Shown: positions 41,170-50,225, counted from the stretch's first letter. The stretch: DNA of 62,643 nt from Selenomonadaceae bacterium (GCA_017518105.1 JAFWWC010000045.1:1-62643), one strand, 5' to 3'. Translations and numbers: made by a program. The notes: generated by a model from the letters alone, not told the origin.

Positions 41170-41832
41170 TCAAAAAATGATTGTTTGGTCGAGCCGCATC
41201 GTTTCCGGCTCACCGATTATACCGAAATGATTTCCCCAAAAGATTTCTGGCGTTCGACATGAAATATCTAAAAATAAAATCGTTGACAGTTCAATGATTT
41301 TTTTCCCGTCCGAGCTCTCTTCTTGCGGAATGTATAACAAAAACTTTTCCTCGTCTTCATAAAAATAAATCTTAGCTCCCGCGAAAAATTCTTGTATCGC
41401 CTCGCGAAAAAATAACTTTCGCTCTTCGCATTCCTCTTGCAGACGAAGGAGCCGCACTACTTTTCTTTTAGCACTTGAATTTAGCTGTTTGAAAATTTCA
41501 CCTGCACGTTCGCCGTAAAAATTTTTTGCAAGCTCCTGTTCCAAAAGCTCTTCGACAAAAGTAAATTTGTGTTTACCACAATTCCTATCGAGTTGCGCCA
41601 AGAAGTGATAAAAGACATTCTCGATTTCACGGCGATTTTCGAGCGTAAAACTTTTAAACAGCGGCAAAAAAATTTCATCAAATCTGAGCAGAAAATTTAT
41701 CCCAACGCTCTCGACAAATTTGCCGCCGCGCTCTTGCTTGGTAAAGGCAGTCCTTTCTTCAAACGGGAAAGTAGGTGTCGTGTCGGACAAATAAAAAAGT
41801 TCTCGCCGATAATCTGTCCAAAGATAATCCAA
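41170..41832 (-). CDS. Unknown 220-residue protein of the contractile cluster
   Basis: TTG start immediately after the TGA of the preceding gene (TGATTG), with GGAGGGGAG upstream. No family recognised. It is soluble, rich in Phe, Glu and Leu, mostly helical, with a conserved-looking C-terminal stretch LFLDISCRTPEIFWGNHFG and TMRLDQTIIF. Its place between the spike-side genes and the Hsp70 genes makes a baseplate component possible, but the sequence itself does not show this. Confidence 0.5.
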   Translation of the reverse strand: MDYLWTDYRRELFYLSDTTPTFPFEERTAFTKQERGGKFVESVGINFLLRFDEIFLPLFKSFTLENRREIENVFYHFLAQLDRNCGKHKFTFVEELLEQELAKNFYGERAGEIFKQLNSSAKRKVVRLLRLQEECEERKLFFREAIQEFFAGAKIYFYEDEEKFLLYIPQEESSDGKKIIELSTILFLDISCRTPEIFWGNHFGIIGEPETMRLDQTIIF

Positions 41833-43092
41833 TCAAATCACTCCCCTCCAAGAAAATTCGGGATAATTTCTGTTGAGGAAATGCAAGACAAAGTTGGCAT
41901 AATCCGTCCGATATTTTTCGGGAGCTTTGAACCTGACAAGACAATACGGCAACTTCGCTTTGAATCGGAAAAGTTCTTCAGCGCGACTTGTAAAATAGTT
42001 GTGTCCGAAATTCTTTTGATAAGACTTTATCTGGTTGGCAGGCGGCGTGTTGCTCAAAGTTTCAAACGAGCAGGAAAATTCGCCTTGAGTCAATGACGAC
42101 AAAATATAATTCACGTCGCCCGCAGTGCGCAATCTGTTCTTTTCTATGACGCGGTCGGTGTCGCAAGTGTTTGAAAAAATTTCTATATCATCGGGAAAAG
42201 TTTTATCTATCTTTGGCGCGACTATCTTCAAAACTTCAAAAGCATCCTCAAGCTCGCCCGAAGAAATGATGTCAATCCGTGTATCGTCAATTCTTTTTGC
42301 CTCAACTAAAATTTCGGAAGTCACAGGCGGCAGGACAAAACTTTTTTTGTTGACGCCGCTGTCGAAAATGTAGCGATGAAATTTTTCGTCTTCATTAGGG
42401 CTGACGTAACCTTTGCTTTCGACATTCGATTTCACAGAAACATTCCACATCAAAATACAATCGTCGACAATCTTTCCTTTAAGTTCGGCGTTGCCAGAAA
42501 AGTCAAAGTCAATCTCTCTAGGTTCGATTTCGTCAAGAATTTGAATATCAACTGCACGACGGGCATAAGGCGAAAAAATTACCGGCGTTTTGATTTTATA
42601 AAGCTCCACCAACCGGAAAAGTCTCAGCTCTTGTTCGACGAGCCTTTTTTGAGGAACAAACCGATAACTGAAAGTTCTTACCCCGTTCCGACCGACGAAA
42701 GTTTTTTTGCAAAGTTCCTCGACTTCCTCGTAAGGACAGCATAAAAAATAAGAGCCGGAATTTGATTCGTCAAAAATCTTTTTTACATCGAAGACGGGCG
42801 GCTTTTTAAAAAATACGCTGAGATTTTTATCGGACAATCCATCTTTATCGACGGCGTAAAAATTTTTTTCAGTCATTACAGGAATTTTTTCGCGTGGAAC
42901 AAGTGCCGTGACTATCGGTAAAAATTTTCGCCCTGACTTCAACTCTGTTTCAACTTCCAATTTAAGTTCGGAAATAATTTTTCTTTCGTGAGAGTAAATC
43001 GCGTTCAAAGACTTTTTCAGGCAAGTTTTTAAATCCGTGTCCAGTCGAGCGGTGTCGAGAATTTCATTTAACGTTTTTTCGACTTCATCCAA
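41833..43092 (-). CDS. Unknown 419-residue protein of the contractile cluster, possible baseplate component
   Basis: TTG start after GAGGAGG, 12 nt downstream of the spike gene. The N-terminus is helical (KTLNEILDTARLDTDL), followed by beta-rich sequence with YFLCCPYEEVEELCKKTF, VIFSPYARRAVDIQILDEIEPREIDF and a C-terminal LVRFKAPEKYRTDYANFVLHFLN. No signal peptide or membrane span. I do not recognise the family. Gene order (sheath, tube, spike, this gene) is where baseplate wedge proteins usually lie. Confidence 0.5.
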   Translation of the reverse strand: MDEVEKTLNEILDTARLDTDLKTCLKKSLNAIYSHERKIISELKLEVETELKSGRKFLPIVTALVPREKIPVMTEKNFYAVDKDGLSDKNLSVFFKKPPVFDVKKIFDESNSGSYFLCCPYEEVEELCKKTFVGRNGVRTFSYRFVPQKRLVEQELRLFRLVELYKIKTPVIFSPYARRAVDIQILDEIEPREIDFDFSGNAELKGKIVDDCILMWNVSVKSNVESKGYVSPNEDEKFHRYIFDSGVNKKSFVLPPVTSEILVEAKRIDDTRIDIISSGELEDAFEVLKIVAPKIDKTFPDDIEIFSNTCDTDRVIEKNRLRTAGDVNYILSSLTQGEFSCSFETLSNTPPANQIKSYQKNFGHNYFTSRAEELFRFKAKLPYCLVRFKAPEKYRTDYANFVLHFLNRNYPEFSWRGVI

Positions 43093-43104
43093 AGCGTTGC
43101 CTCC

Positions 43105-44547
43105 TCAGCTAAGATTTATATTTTTGCCTTTGATATTGACGTCGCCGCCGTCAGCTTTCGCGTTGAGCGACTCGCCTTTAATTTGCACGGAACCTTCCGC
43201 CTTTAAAGTTAAAACTTTATTCGTCTCAACGGTTGTATCGTCGAGACTGTTCACGCTCAATGCGCCGTCATTCTGAATTTCAATCCCCTTTTCGTTTAGT
43301 AAAATTTTATTCTTCGGCGTCTGCAGGACAATGCTTTTCTTATCGACCAAAATTTTATTCTCGCCGACGGTGAGTTCAATTTTATCCTTGTCGAGAAAAA
43401 TTTTATTCTCGCTTGATAAAATCTCAAGAGAATTTTCTCGCCAAAAAATTCGTTGCAAAGAGTTGTTGCCGATATATTTATCGCCGACCTTTTGGCATTC
43501 TTCTTGCAATTTATTTTCGCGAAACGTTGAGCCGACAAAGCACTCATCATTTGAAAAAATCAATTCTACGGCGTCGCCTTCATCGGGCATGAAGACGATG
43601 CCACCCGCTTTTCCACTGTAAGGACTGCGATACGGCAACCAAGATTTTTCTGTATCCTCGTCTTCGGCGTCTGAGGAATCGACTTGCACTTGAATGCGCC
43701 CGAAATTTTCAGCGTCCCGTGAATTTTTTACATGCGCCTTGAGCTTAACGGTTTTTTCGAGCGGCGTGGGGTTGAAGAAAAATTTCTTTGACTTGTATTC
43801 TTCCAGCTCATAAAAAATTTCATCCGTGCCATGAATCTGCCGAATCTCCAATGCCGTAATCAAATATTTGCAAGTATCATTGCCGACATAAATGGTTGTG
43901 CCGAGCGAAAAATATTTTTTCGTAACCAAGTGCATTGTCTTTAGATTTTTTTTCTGACCCATCCTGCAGAAAAAAATATCTTCCGACGAAAGTCTGTGTT
44001 CCGAGTCCTCCAGACAATGACCGACCGTCAACGCCGCCTTACCTTGTCGCGTATCTACGACCCAGAGCCGTGTGCTACAATAATTCGCCAGACGTTTTAT
44101 GAATTCAAAATCGGTTTCCTGATTCTGCAACAAAATTTTTTCGTATTTTTTCGTGGCAAGTTCGCTGGGCAAATTCAGCCGACAATCTTTGAGTTTCAGG
44201 CGTATCGGATTTAAAATTTCGCCGAAAGTTTTTTTAGGGTTTTGGAAAAGGCGTGTATGTTCTTCTTCATCTGTTTTCTTCGAGTCAGAGAAGGCGACAA
44301 CCTCAATACAAGTATGGGAAAATGTGCGTTCAAGAGAGATTTCATAAATTTTGCCAAAAAAAACAGGCACAGGATTTTCAACTCCGAGCATGATAACGAG
44401 CGGCTCCCCAATTTTATTCATTAGAGTAGCCGCCTCGTCGTCATGAACATTCATACGAAATTTGCAAACACTGTGCTCGTCAAAAATTTTTTTGAGGGAA
44501 AAACTTTTAAAGTAGCCGTTTACTTTGTCGAATCCCAAAACTCGCAT
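43105..44547 (-). CDS. VgrG-like spike / phage late control D protein
   Basis: 480 residues, ATG after AAGGAG. Residues 1-240 follow the gp27-like hub (VFFGKIYEISLERTFSHT, TDFEFIKRLANYCSTRLWVV). Residues ~265-345 form a gp5-type OB domain: AHVKNSRDAENFGRIQVQVD, SWLPYRSPYSGKAGG, MPDEGDAVELIFSND. The rest is a repetitive beta-prism: ENKIFLDKDKIELTV, ENKILVDKKSIVLQT, KNKILLNEKGIEIQN. That is the hub, OB and spike order of VgrG. No C-terminal effector domain and no PAAR tip is visible. It is the most certain contractile-machine component in the cluster. Confidence 0.88.
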   Translation of the reverse strand: MRVLGFDKVNGYFKSFSLKKIFDEHSVCKFRMNVHDDEAATLMNKIGEPLVIMLGVENPVPVFFGKIYEISLERTFSHTCIEVVAFSDSKKTDEEEHTRLFQNPKKTFGEILNPIRLKLKDCRLNLPSELATKKYEKILLQNQETDFEFIKRLANYCSTRLWVVDTRQGKAALTVGHCLEDSEHRLSSEDIFFCRMGQKKNLKTMHLVTKKYFSLGTTIYVGNDTCKYLITALEIRQIHGTDEIFYELEEYKSKKFFFNPTPLEKTVKLKAHVKNSRDAENFGRIQVQVDSSDAEDEDTEKSWLPYRSPYSGKAGGIVFMPDEGDAVELIFSNDECFVGSTFRENKLQEECQKVGDKYIGNNSLQRIFWRENSLEILSSENKIFLDKDKIELTVGENKILVDKKSIVLQTPKNKILLNEKGIEIQNDGALSVNSLDDTTVETNKVLTLKAEGSVQIKGESLNAKADGGDVNIKGKNINLS

Positions 44548-44575
44548 TTTATTTGCTCCTTGAAAATTTTTTCAA

Positions 44576-45034
44576 TCAAAGAACCAGAATTTTTTTCAAA
44601 TCATTTTCCTGTTGAGCGAGGTCAAGCTCGAACATGCCACCTTTGTCGCCTTGTCCGCCTTTTTGATTGCTGTTTTGATACGTCTCTTTGTAAGAGCGAA
44701 CAAACATATTCTCTATCTCGTAAGTACAAAGAACGGTAGTTGAGCTTTCTTTGATAGTCAACGTCACCTTGCGATAGGTCGTATCGACTTCAAAATCTCT
44801 CGCCCAATTAAAAATATCACGCAAACTTTCTCTGAGCTTCGGACTTTTTTTCCCGATAATTTGTCCCTTGACGTTGATTTCTGCCAGCATAGCCTTTGAT
44901 TTATTTCTGGTATTTTCGTCAATAGTGTTGAGAAAGATTTCGCCGTCGGTGATGACGTTTTCCTCTTCTTCGCTCGCACCGATTTCGATTATCTTTTCGC
45001 CGTCGTCCCATTCGATTTTCAAAGTGTAAATCAT
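44576..45034 (-). CDS. Small tube-like protein (Hcp/tail-tube candidate)
   Basis: 152 residues, ATG after AAAAGGAGTAGGAG. Mostly beta with one helix: YTLKIEWDDGEKIIEI, AMLAEINVKGQIIG, RKVTLTIKES, LCTYEIENMFVRSY, then a Gly/Asn/Gln-rich loop and a short tail helix. Size, fold pattern and position between sheath and spike genes fit a tail tube or Hcp. I see no Hcp signature that settles it. Confidence 0.6.
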   Translation of the reverse strand: MIYTLKIEWDDGEKIIEIGASEEEENVITDGEIFLNTIDENTRNKSKAMLAEINVKGQIIGKKSPKLRESLRDIFNWARDFEVDTTYRKVTLTIKESSTTVLCTYEIENMFVRSYKETYQNSNQKGGQGDKGGMFELDLAQQENDLKKILVL

Positions 45035-45042
45035 TTAAGCTC

Positions 45043-47328
45043 CTACTCCTTTTCAAAATCCAAATCAATAAAAGTCTCGCCGTCGTCAAGATTTACACGC
45101 AGGGAACCAGCTTTAATCGCTGTAATGCTCTCGCCTTTGCGCAAAATGACGTTGATAATTCCCTTAACCTCAGCACGTTTAGTAAATTCATTCCAGTCCC
45201 GCACATCTTCGCGCAGAAATCTGTTGAAGATAGATTTTGTAATTTTCGCGCCGTAAGTTTTCGAGTAAGCCCAGATGAAGTCGTTCGTCAACGTTTTGTA
45301 AATCGGCTGATAAATTCCATCTTCATTCTGGAGCATTGTTCTGGCAGAAAAAATGTAGCTGTTTTTCAAGTCTACGGTTTCATTTTCAACTTTGACCTTT
45401 TTTTCGTCTCCGCTGAAAGCGAAACCAAACCTGTCATCAGCAAGAGCGTCAATAATTTCTTTTTGCCACGAACTTGAAAGCTCAAGGTTGAAATGGGTAC
45501 ACAGGTTCGCGACGAAATCGTCTTCCTCAAGATTCAAACGAACGCAAACATTTTGTCCGTCGATTCTTCCGCCGAAACCATGATGCAGGAGATAATCAGG
45601 CTGTTGTGAGGCGACAAGCAAACCAGCGGCGACATAAGCGGCATCAACGTAAACCGGACTGACAGCAATAACTTCAGCATCGTCTCTTTTATCAAGAGGA
45701 ATATATGCGTCGCGTACGATATTAAAGTTCGGAAAAGCAAAAACCGAGTGTTCGTAAATGATACCGAGCTCTTTTAATTTCTCCTTTATTCCTTTGATTG
45801 CGGCGTCAGTGATTCCGCCGAAAGTAAACGGCGCGTCGTCGGCAACTGCGGGATTGAACACGGTTAAAATTCTTGCCTTTTCGAGTATGGCGAGCAGTTG
45901 TTTTGCCTCAGCTAGTGTGGTAACTGTAACCGCTTTTTTCGTGCTATCTTTGATGTCGGAGTCCATGTTAATCACAAAAGGATTAATCTCGCCTTCGTCT
46001 TCTTGTTCGTCGGGATTTATTTCGCCAACGATGACATGAGGCAAAATTCCGAACCAGATTTTATTATTACGCGTCTGAGTTGTGCCGCGATCCACGATAA
46101 ATTTTTCAAACTTACCTTTGATTCTTTCGTCAAGTAAATCGCTTACGGGACAATTCGCAACGAGCAAGCCTTGATTTTTAGGAAGTGTGCCGTCTTCGCC
46201 GCCTTTGGTCGTCGCATGATCAAAGAAAACTTTAACACCAAGCATTCTTGTAACGACTTGTTTCAGGACTTTTATAAATTCCGATTGTGCTTGCGAGTAA
46301 ATTTCTTCAAAGCCTTTGCGCTCTAATTCGAGTTGCTGACATTTATCGGAAATGCCCGCCGGTGTCAGAGCGAAACTTTCTTCTTCATAATCCGGCAAAT
46401 AGGTCGACAGAATCATATTTTTTGTAAAGCTTTGTACCGTCAAGCCTCTTTCGCTTTCTGCGTCTATTGCCGTTTCGACTCCCGCTTTTAATTTTCTCAT
46501 TGATTCGCCTGCGGTAAGGCGGGGCGTCGAAGAGAAATTTTCACCAGACAAAGCTCCAGATGCCAATTCTTTTATAATCGGCTTACCTTCCTCATCGAAC
46601 TCAAGAACGCCGCGTTTTATTTCCACATCTTCCGAACCCGCTGGCAGAGCCTTAAACTTTTTTGCTTCGCCCTCAAGATATTCGAGCTGACTATTTATGC
46701 TCGCAATTCTCAAGCCCAACTTTAACAACGAAGAGCCGTAAGCTTTTTGCGCAACTTCCCTTCCAAGACTCACCATTTGCTTAGCGTAGAAATTGGCATT
46801 TTCTTTTTTGTTTACGGCTTCGGTGTATTGGACATTTAACAGCACAGCTTTTTTGCGAATTCGTTGGACTTCTTTTTCTTCAGCCCTTGGAGTAAGAATT
46901 TCTTTTAACTTGCTGTCGTCAAAATCGCGATTGGATTGTCCGCTGTCTTTTTTAACGCCGTACATAGCGGACAGCATTCGATAATAAGAATGTTCGTTGA
47001 GTTTAATCGGCACACCCGACGCTTTGCCATCGTCGAAAGTGTAAGAAAAACTCCATTTGCCGTCGACTTGCTGAACGTTTTCATAAATTTTCGGCGAGAA
47101 CTTTTCAACAAATTCTTTGAAGCTGTGAACTTCCAGACGAGAAATCATTTCGAGCATATCATCGGCATCTTTATATGTACCGTCCAGAAGTGTTGCGAGA
47201 TTAAACGAATCTGATTGCCAGCCATTGAATTCTTCAAAAAGAATCGCTTTGTGGGTTTGCTTGACGCTGTCCAAAGTCCCTCTCATAAAATCGACGTGAC
47301 GATTTTGTAAGTCAAAACTCGCCGCCAC
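45043..47328 (-). CDS. Putative contractile sheath protein (TssC-like, possibly TssB-TssC fusion)
   Basis: About 761 residues from a GTG at 47328, 10 nt after AAAGGA. The N-terminal ~330 residues contain RLEVHSFKEFVEKFSPKIYE, reminiscent of TssB, and a long helical insert. The C-terminal half resembles TssC/sheath: FAFPNFNIVRDAYIPL, VYVDAAYVAAGLLVASQQPDYL-like core (split here), ITKSIFNRFLREDVRDW and a final LRVNLDDGETFIDLDF strand. Canonical TssC is about 500 residues and TssB about 165, so one chain may cover both. It is first in the operon. Assignment by pattern and by tube and spike genes downstream. Confidence 0.65.
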   Translation of the reverse strand: MAASFDLQNRHVDFMRGTLDSVKQTHKAILFEEFNGWQSDSFNLATLLDGTYKDADDMLEMISRLEVHSFKEFVEKFSPKIYENVQQVDGKWSFSYTFDDGKASGVPIKLNEHSYYRMLSAMYGVKKDSGQSNRDFDDSKLKEILTPRAEEKEVQRIRKKAVLLNVQYTEAVNKKENANFYAKQMVSLGREVAQKAYGSSLLKLGLRIASINSQLEYLEGEAKKFKALPAGSEDVEIKRGVLEFDEEGKPIIKELASGALSGENFSSTPRLTAGESMRKLKAGVETAIDAESERGLTVQSFTKNMILSTYLPDYEEESFALTPAGISDKCQQLELERKGFEEIYSQAQSEFIKVLKQVVTRMLGVKVFFDHATTKGGEDGTLPKNQGLLVANCPVSDLLDERIKGKFEKFIVDRGTTQTRNNKIWFGILPHVIVGEINPDEQEDEGEINPFVINMDSDIKDSTKKAVTVTTLAEAKQLLAILEKARILTVFNPAVADDAPFTFGGITDAAIKGIKEKLKELGIIYEHSVFAFPNFNIVRDAYIPLDKRDDAEVIAVSPVYVDAAYVAAGLLVASQQPDYLLHHGFGGRIDGQNVCVRLNLEEDDFVANLCTHFNLELSSSWQKEIIDALADDRFGFAFSGDEKKVKVENETVDLKNSYIFSARTMLQNEDGIYQPIYKTLTNDFIWAYSKTYGAKITKSIFNRFLREDVRDWNEFTKRAEVKGIINVILRKGESITAIKAGSLRVNLDDGETFIDLDFEKE

Positions 47329-47363
47329 GTCTCTCACGTCCTTTCTATTTTTATATGGCTAGT

Positions 47364-47391
47364 ATTTTAGTTGTCATAAAAAAAAAGTCAA
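47364..47391 (-). promoter_or_regulatory. Promoter of the Hsp70-contractile operon
   Basis: On the minus strand TTGACT (47386-47391) and TAAAAT (47364-47369) are 16 nt apart, about 36 nt before the sheath start codon. I see no comparable promoter in the other intergenic gaps of the cluster. Confidence 0.6.
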
Positions 47392-47434
47392 TCCCGTCCT
47401 CTTATATATTTTTTTCCTGTTATGAACGAAGCAT

Positions 47435-47647
47435 GTAGAAATTTCTCATATTCGAGACCTAAGAGAAGATTGCGACCTAACGCAACAGAACATCGCCGAT
47501 TATTTTCACTGCTCCCAATCTCTTTACGCTTACTATGAATCGGGAAAACGCAACTTGCCAGCCGACAACCTGATTGCGCTCGCCAAACTTTACAACGTCA
47601 GCACGGATTATATCTTGGAGTTGACCAATAATCCCAGTCCGAAATGA
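47435..47647 (+). pseudogene. Cro/C1-type HTH regulator fragment without a start codon
   Basis: The frame gives EISHIRDLREDCDLTQQNIA, then YESGKRNLPADNLIALAKLY and STDYILEL, a complete small XRE domain of about 70 residues. Upstream it runs into TGA at 47425 with no ATG, GTG or TTG; a nearby ATG at 47422 is in another frame. Probably inactivated by a small indel. It ends 5 nt from the convergent XRE gene. Confidence 0.7.
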
Positions 47648-47651
47648 ACAC

Positions 47652-48035
47652 TTACTTACAATCGTCTGGAAGGTCGTAATCAGTATCGTTAAGCTGAGCC
47701 ATCATGTCGTTAAGTTCGGCGTTGAATTGTTTCATCTCTTCAAACATGTTCCGAAGCTCGGTAATCTGTTCGCGAACTTCATTCTTGGAATTATTCAAGT
47801 CGCTCAAGTCAACCAGCAATGCCAGCTCAACATCGAGTGCCTTAGAGATTCTTATAAGCAAGGGCAAGGATAGAACTTTATGAGCCGAGCCGCTCTCTAT
47901 GTGCGACAGATAGTTTTTGTTGATAGAAACTTTTTCGGCAAGGTCGGCTTGAGTCATGTTGCGCAACTTGCGGAAATAAGCAATCCTAAGCCCGATGTAT
48001 TGAATTTCTTTTAAGCAATCATCAATCTTTTCCAT
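47652..48035 (-). CDS. XRE-family transcriptional regulator with C-terminal coiled coil
   Basis: 127 residues from the ATG at 48035, after GAGGTGA. Residues 10-70 are a Cro/C1 HTH (LRIAYFRKLRNMTQADLAEK, INKNYLSHIESGS, SLPLLIRISKALDVE). The tail (REQITELRNMFEEMKQFNAE) is a coiled coil likely used for dimerisation. A 35-bp inverted repeat covers its -10 region, which suggests autorepression. It lies upstream of the contractile operon on the same strand, separated by a convergent HTH relic; control of the operon is possible but not shown. Confidence 0.85.
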   Translation of the reverse strand: MEKIDDCLKEIQYIGLRIAYFRKLRNMTQADLAEKVSINKNYLSHIESGSAHKVLSLPLLIRISKALDVELALLVDLSDLNNSKNEVREQITELRNMFEEMKQFNAELNDMMAQLNDTDYDLPDDCK

Positions 48036-48048
48036 AACTTCACCTCGA

Positions 48049-48083
48049 ACACATTCTAGCATAGAATCAATAAAAGAATGTGT
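48049..48083. promoter_or_regulatory. Palindromic operator over the XRE promoter
   Basis: Perfect 9-bp arms ACACATTCT and AGAATGTGT are separated by 17 nt. The proximal arm overlaps the minus-strand -10 TAGAAT (48053-48058) upstream of the XRE gene. Two-turn spacing fits a dimeric HTH repressor. Confidence 0.65.
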
Positions 48084-48132
48084 ACCACGTAGGTTGATTT
48101 TTTACCAGAATAGATACACCCCAGCAAACGTC

Positions 48133-48152
48133 CCCCTACTCGACAGTAGGGG
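48133..48152. repeat. Perfect 8-bp stem hairpin at an IS scar
   Basis: CCCCTACT-CGAC-AGTAGGGG is a flawless stem with a tetraloop, at the upstream edge of the transposase relic. No T-run follows directly, so it is more like an element terminus than a terminator. Confidence 0.6.
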
Positions 48153-48210
48153 ACTCAGACTGTAGACAAAAAGCACCTTTCAAGTAAAATGAGTTTGGGA
48201 GGTGTTTTTC

Positions 48211-48891
48211 AATGTACAGAAAGAAGAATCGATAAAAACAAGTTGAAGAAGTCAAAGTAATAAAGCCGATAAAGCAATACCAGCTTGAACTCGAAGAGGG
48301 AAATAAACGAACTGCGCCTTGCCGAAGATAAAAAAATTTTTCCCCAAGCCGAGCCTGAATAGGCGATGAGGAAAGAAAACACGACGGATTCTGACAGTGG
48401 ACTATTCGTAAAAGGCGAGCATGAACGCTGTTTTGCCTACAGTGCGCAAACGGCTTGCGACAGACACGGCTTTGTTTTGGCTTTTGAAGTGGGCGCAGGA
48501 AAGTAAAAATAAAACCAAAATAGTCGTCCGCCATTTTTGGGCAAAGTATTTGGAAGAAGCGGAGCACCTACGCCACGTTCCTGTAATTGGCGATACTTAT
48601 AAAAAGCGCAAGGAGAAAATCGAGCGAGTCTTTGCTGACGCCAAGAAGCGACACTGCACACGCTACACCAATTATCGAGGATTAGCTAAAGTCACAGTGC
48701 AAGTTGCTTTCTTATTTAAATTACAAATCATCTCGCTGATATTGCCGCAGTGGTTCAAAGTTAATATTGTGATGTTAATAGCTAGAGTGCGCAATTTGCT
48801 GAATTTGCCAAGCGCGTCAATATCACTTTCACCAATAACAACGATTGCACTACATGTTTGGATGCACGGAGTATCCATTCATATCCAATAA
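48211..48891 (+). pseudogene. Decayed IS1182-type transposase
   Basis: Successive frames give MYRKKNR / QVEEVKVIKPIKQ, then DSDSGLFVKGEHERCFAY and CDRHGFVLAFEVGAGK, then HVPVIGDTYKKRKEKIERVF and RYTNYRGLAKVTVQV. These are ordered pieces of an IS1182-family transposase with frameshifts, stops and an internal deletion of much of the DDE core. It is preceded by a hairpin AAAAAGCACCT...AGGTGTTTTT (48168-48209) just before the ancestral ATG. It ends 7 nt from hisD. Confidence 0.8.
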
Positions 48892-48897
48892 AATTTT

Positions 48898-50199
48898 TTA
48901 ATGCCGGAGGGAAATTGCGTTGGCGTGAGCGTGCAAGCCTTCCGCCTCTGCCAATCGGATAATATCGTTCGCCGCGTCAAGTAAATCCCTTCGGCTGTAG
49001 GAGATAAGACTGGTTCGCTTGAGGAAAGTCTCGACATTGAGGACGGAATAAAATTTGGCGGTGCCGCCCGTGGGCAGGACATGATTCGATCCGGCAAGAT
49101 AATCACCGAGCGGTTCAGGCGAATAGGCTCCCAAAAAGATTGCGCCCGCGTTTTTAATCTTCGGCAAGAGTTCAAAAGGTGCGCTAACCAAAAGTTCGAG
49201 GTGTTCGGGCGCGGAAAAGTTTGCAAAGTCAATCGCCTCGTCCAAATCTTCGGCGACGACGATTAATCCGTTGCGTTCGATTGAGGTAGCTGCGATTTCC
49301 TTGCGTGGAAGGTTCTTAAGTTGCTCGTCGACCTGCGCGGCGACTTTATCGGCGAGCGTTTGACTAGTCGTGATTAAGATTGAACAGGCAAGCGGGTCAT
49401 GTTCGGCTTGAGAGAGCAAATCGGCGGCGGCGTAGATTGGGTTAGCATTTTCATCGGCGACAATCAAAATTTCACTCGGACCGGCGAGCATATCAATATC
49501 GCAGTGCCCGTAGACTTCCTTTTTGGCAAGCGTGACGAAGATATTTCCAGGACCGACGATTTTATTGACGCGGGGAATTTGCTCCGTGCCGAAAGCCATA
49601 GCCGCGATCGCCTGCGCCCCGCCGATTTTGAAAATCTTGTCGACGCCCGCGAGTTTCGCCGCCGCAAGGACAGTCTTATTGGCGTTTGGCGTGCACATGA
49701 TCACTTCGCGGACGCCAACGACCTTGGCGGGAATAATGTTCATCAAGACGCTAGAAGGATAAGCCGCCGTGCCGCCGGGGACGTAGACGCCGACGCGTTC
49801 CAAGGGAATGACGGCTTGACCGAGCAAAGAATTTTCGCCGCGATAAGTTATCCAAGACTTTGGGAGCTGTTCAGCGTGGAAACGTCGAATATTTTCTGCC
49901 GCGACCCTAAGGGACGCTAACAGCTCTGAGTCAATATCAATCTCCGCCACGTCCACGGCAAAGCTATCGAGTTCTACGCCGTCAATTTTCCTCGTGTAAT
50001 CGACAACTGCTTTATCGCCGAGCCTGCGAACGTCATTTACAATCCGCCGAACGATTTCAACTGCGCTGAGGTCTTCGCCGAAAATTTTCTGATTGGCGGC
50101 GCGGACTTTGGGCGATAGTTCGACTTCATCAAAAGCTTTCTTAGTTAGAAGGCGTTCGACCTCCTCGCGCCCGATTTTTTTTGCGTTTATGATTCTCAT
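48898..50199 (-). CDS. hisD: Histidinol dehydrogenase
   Basis: 433 residues, ATG after TTGGAGG. All family blocks are present: GVYVPGGTAAYPSSVLMN, GGAQAIAAMAFGTE, KIVGPGNIFVTLAKKEV, DMLAGPSEILIVAD, the zinc-ligand SQAEHDP, NFSAPEHLEL, GDYLAGSNHVLPTGG and the C-terminal EGLHAHANAISLR. It oxidises L-histidinol to histidine in two NAD-dependent steps. No other his gene is adjacent, so it is not in a his operon here. Confidence 0.96.
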   Translation of the reverse strand: MRIINAKKIGREEVERLLTKKAFDEVELSPKVRAANQKIFGEDLSAVEIVRRIVNDVRRLGDKAVVDYTRKIDGVELDSFAVDVAEIDIDSELLASLRVAAENIRRFHAEQLPKSWITYRGENSLLGQAVIPLERVGVYVPGGTAAYPSSVLMNIIPAKVVGVREVIMCTPNANKTVLAAAKLAGVDKIFKIGGAQAIAAMAFGTEQIPRVNKIVGPGNIFVTLAKKEVYGHCDIDMLAGPSEILIVADENANPIYAAADLLSQAEHDPLACSILITTSQTLADKVAAQVDEQLKNLPRKEIAATSIERNGLIVVAEDLDEAIDFANFSAPEHLELLVSAPFELLPKIKNAGAIFLGAYSPEPLGDYLAGSNHVLPTGGTAKFYSVLNVETFLKRTSLISYSRRDLLDAANDIIRLAEAEGLHAHANAISLRH

Positions 50200-50225
50200 G
50201 AGCTTGCCTCCAAGATTTTTTGATA

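Noticed and set aside
28377..47328. Canonical type VI secretion system or ordinary prophage
   Set aside because: There is no ClpV, TssJ/L/M, portal, terminase, capsid or integrase gene, and four Hsp70 genes take up much of the cluster, so neither label fits.
48421..48891. 156-codon ORF as a functional gene
   Set aside because: It is one frame of a decayed IS1182 transposase with upstream pieces in other frames and a missing catalytic core.
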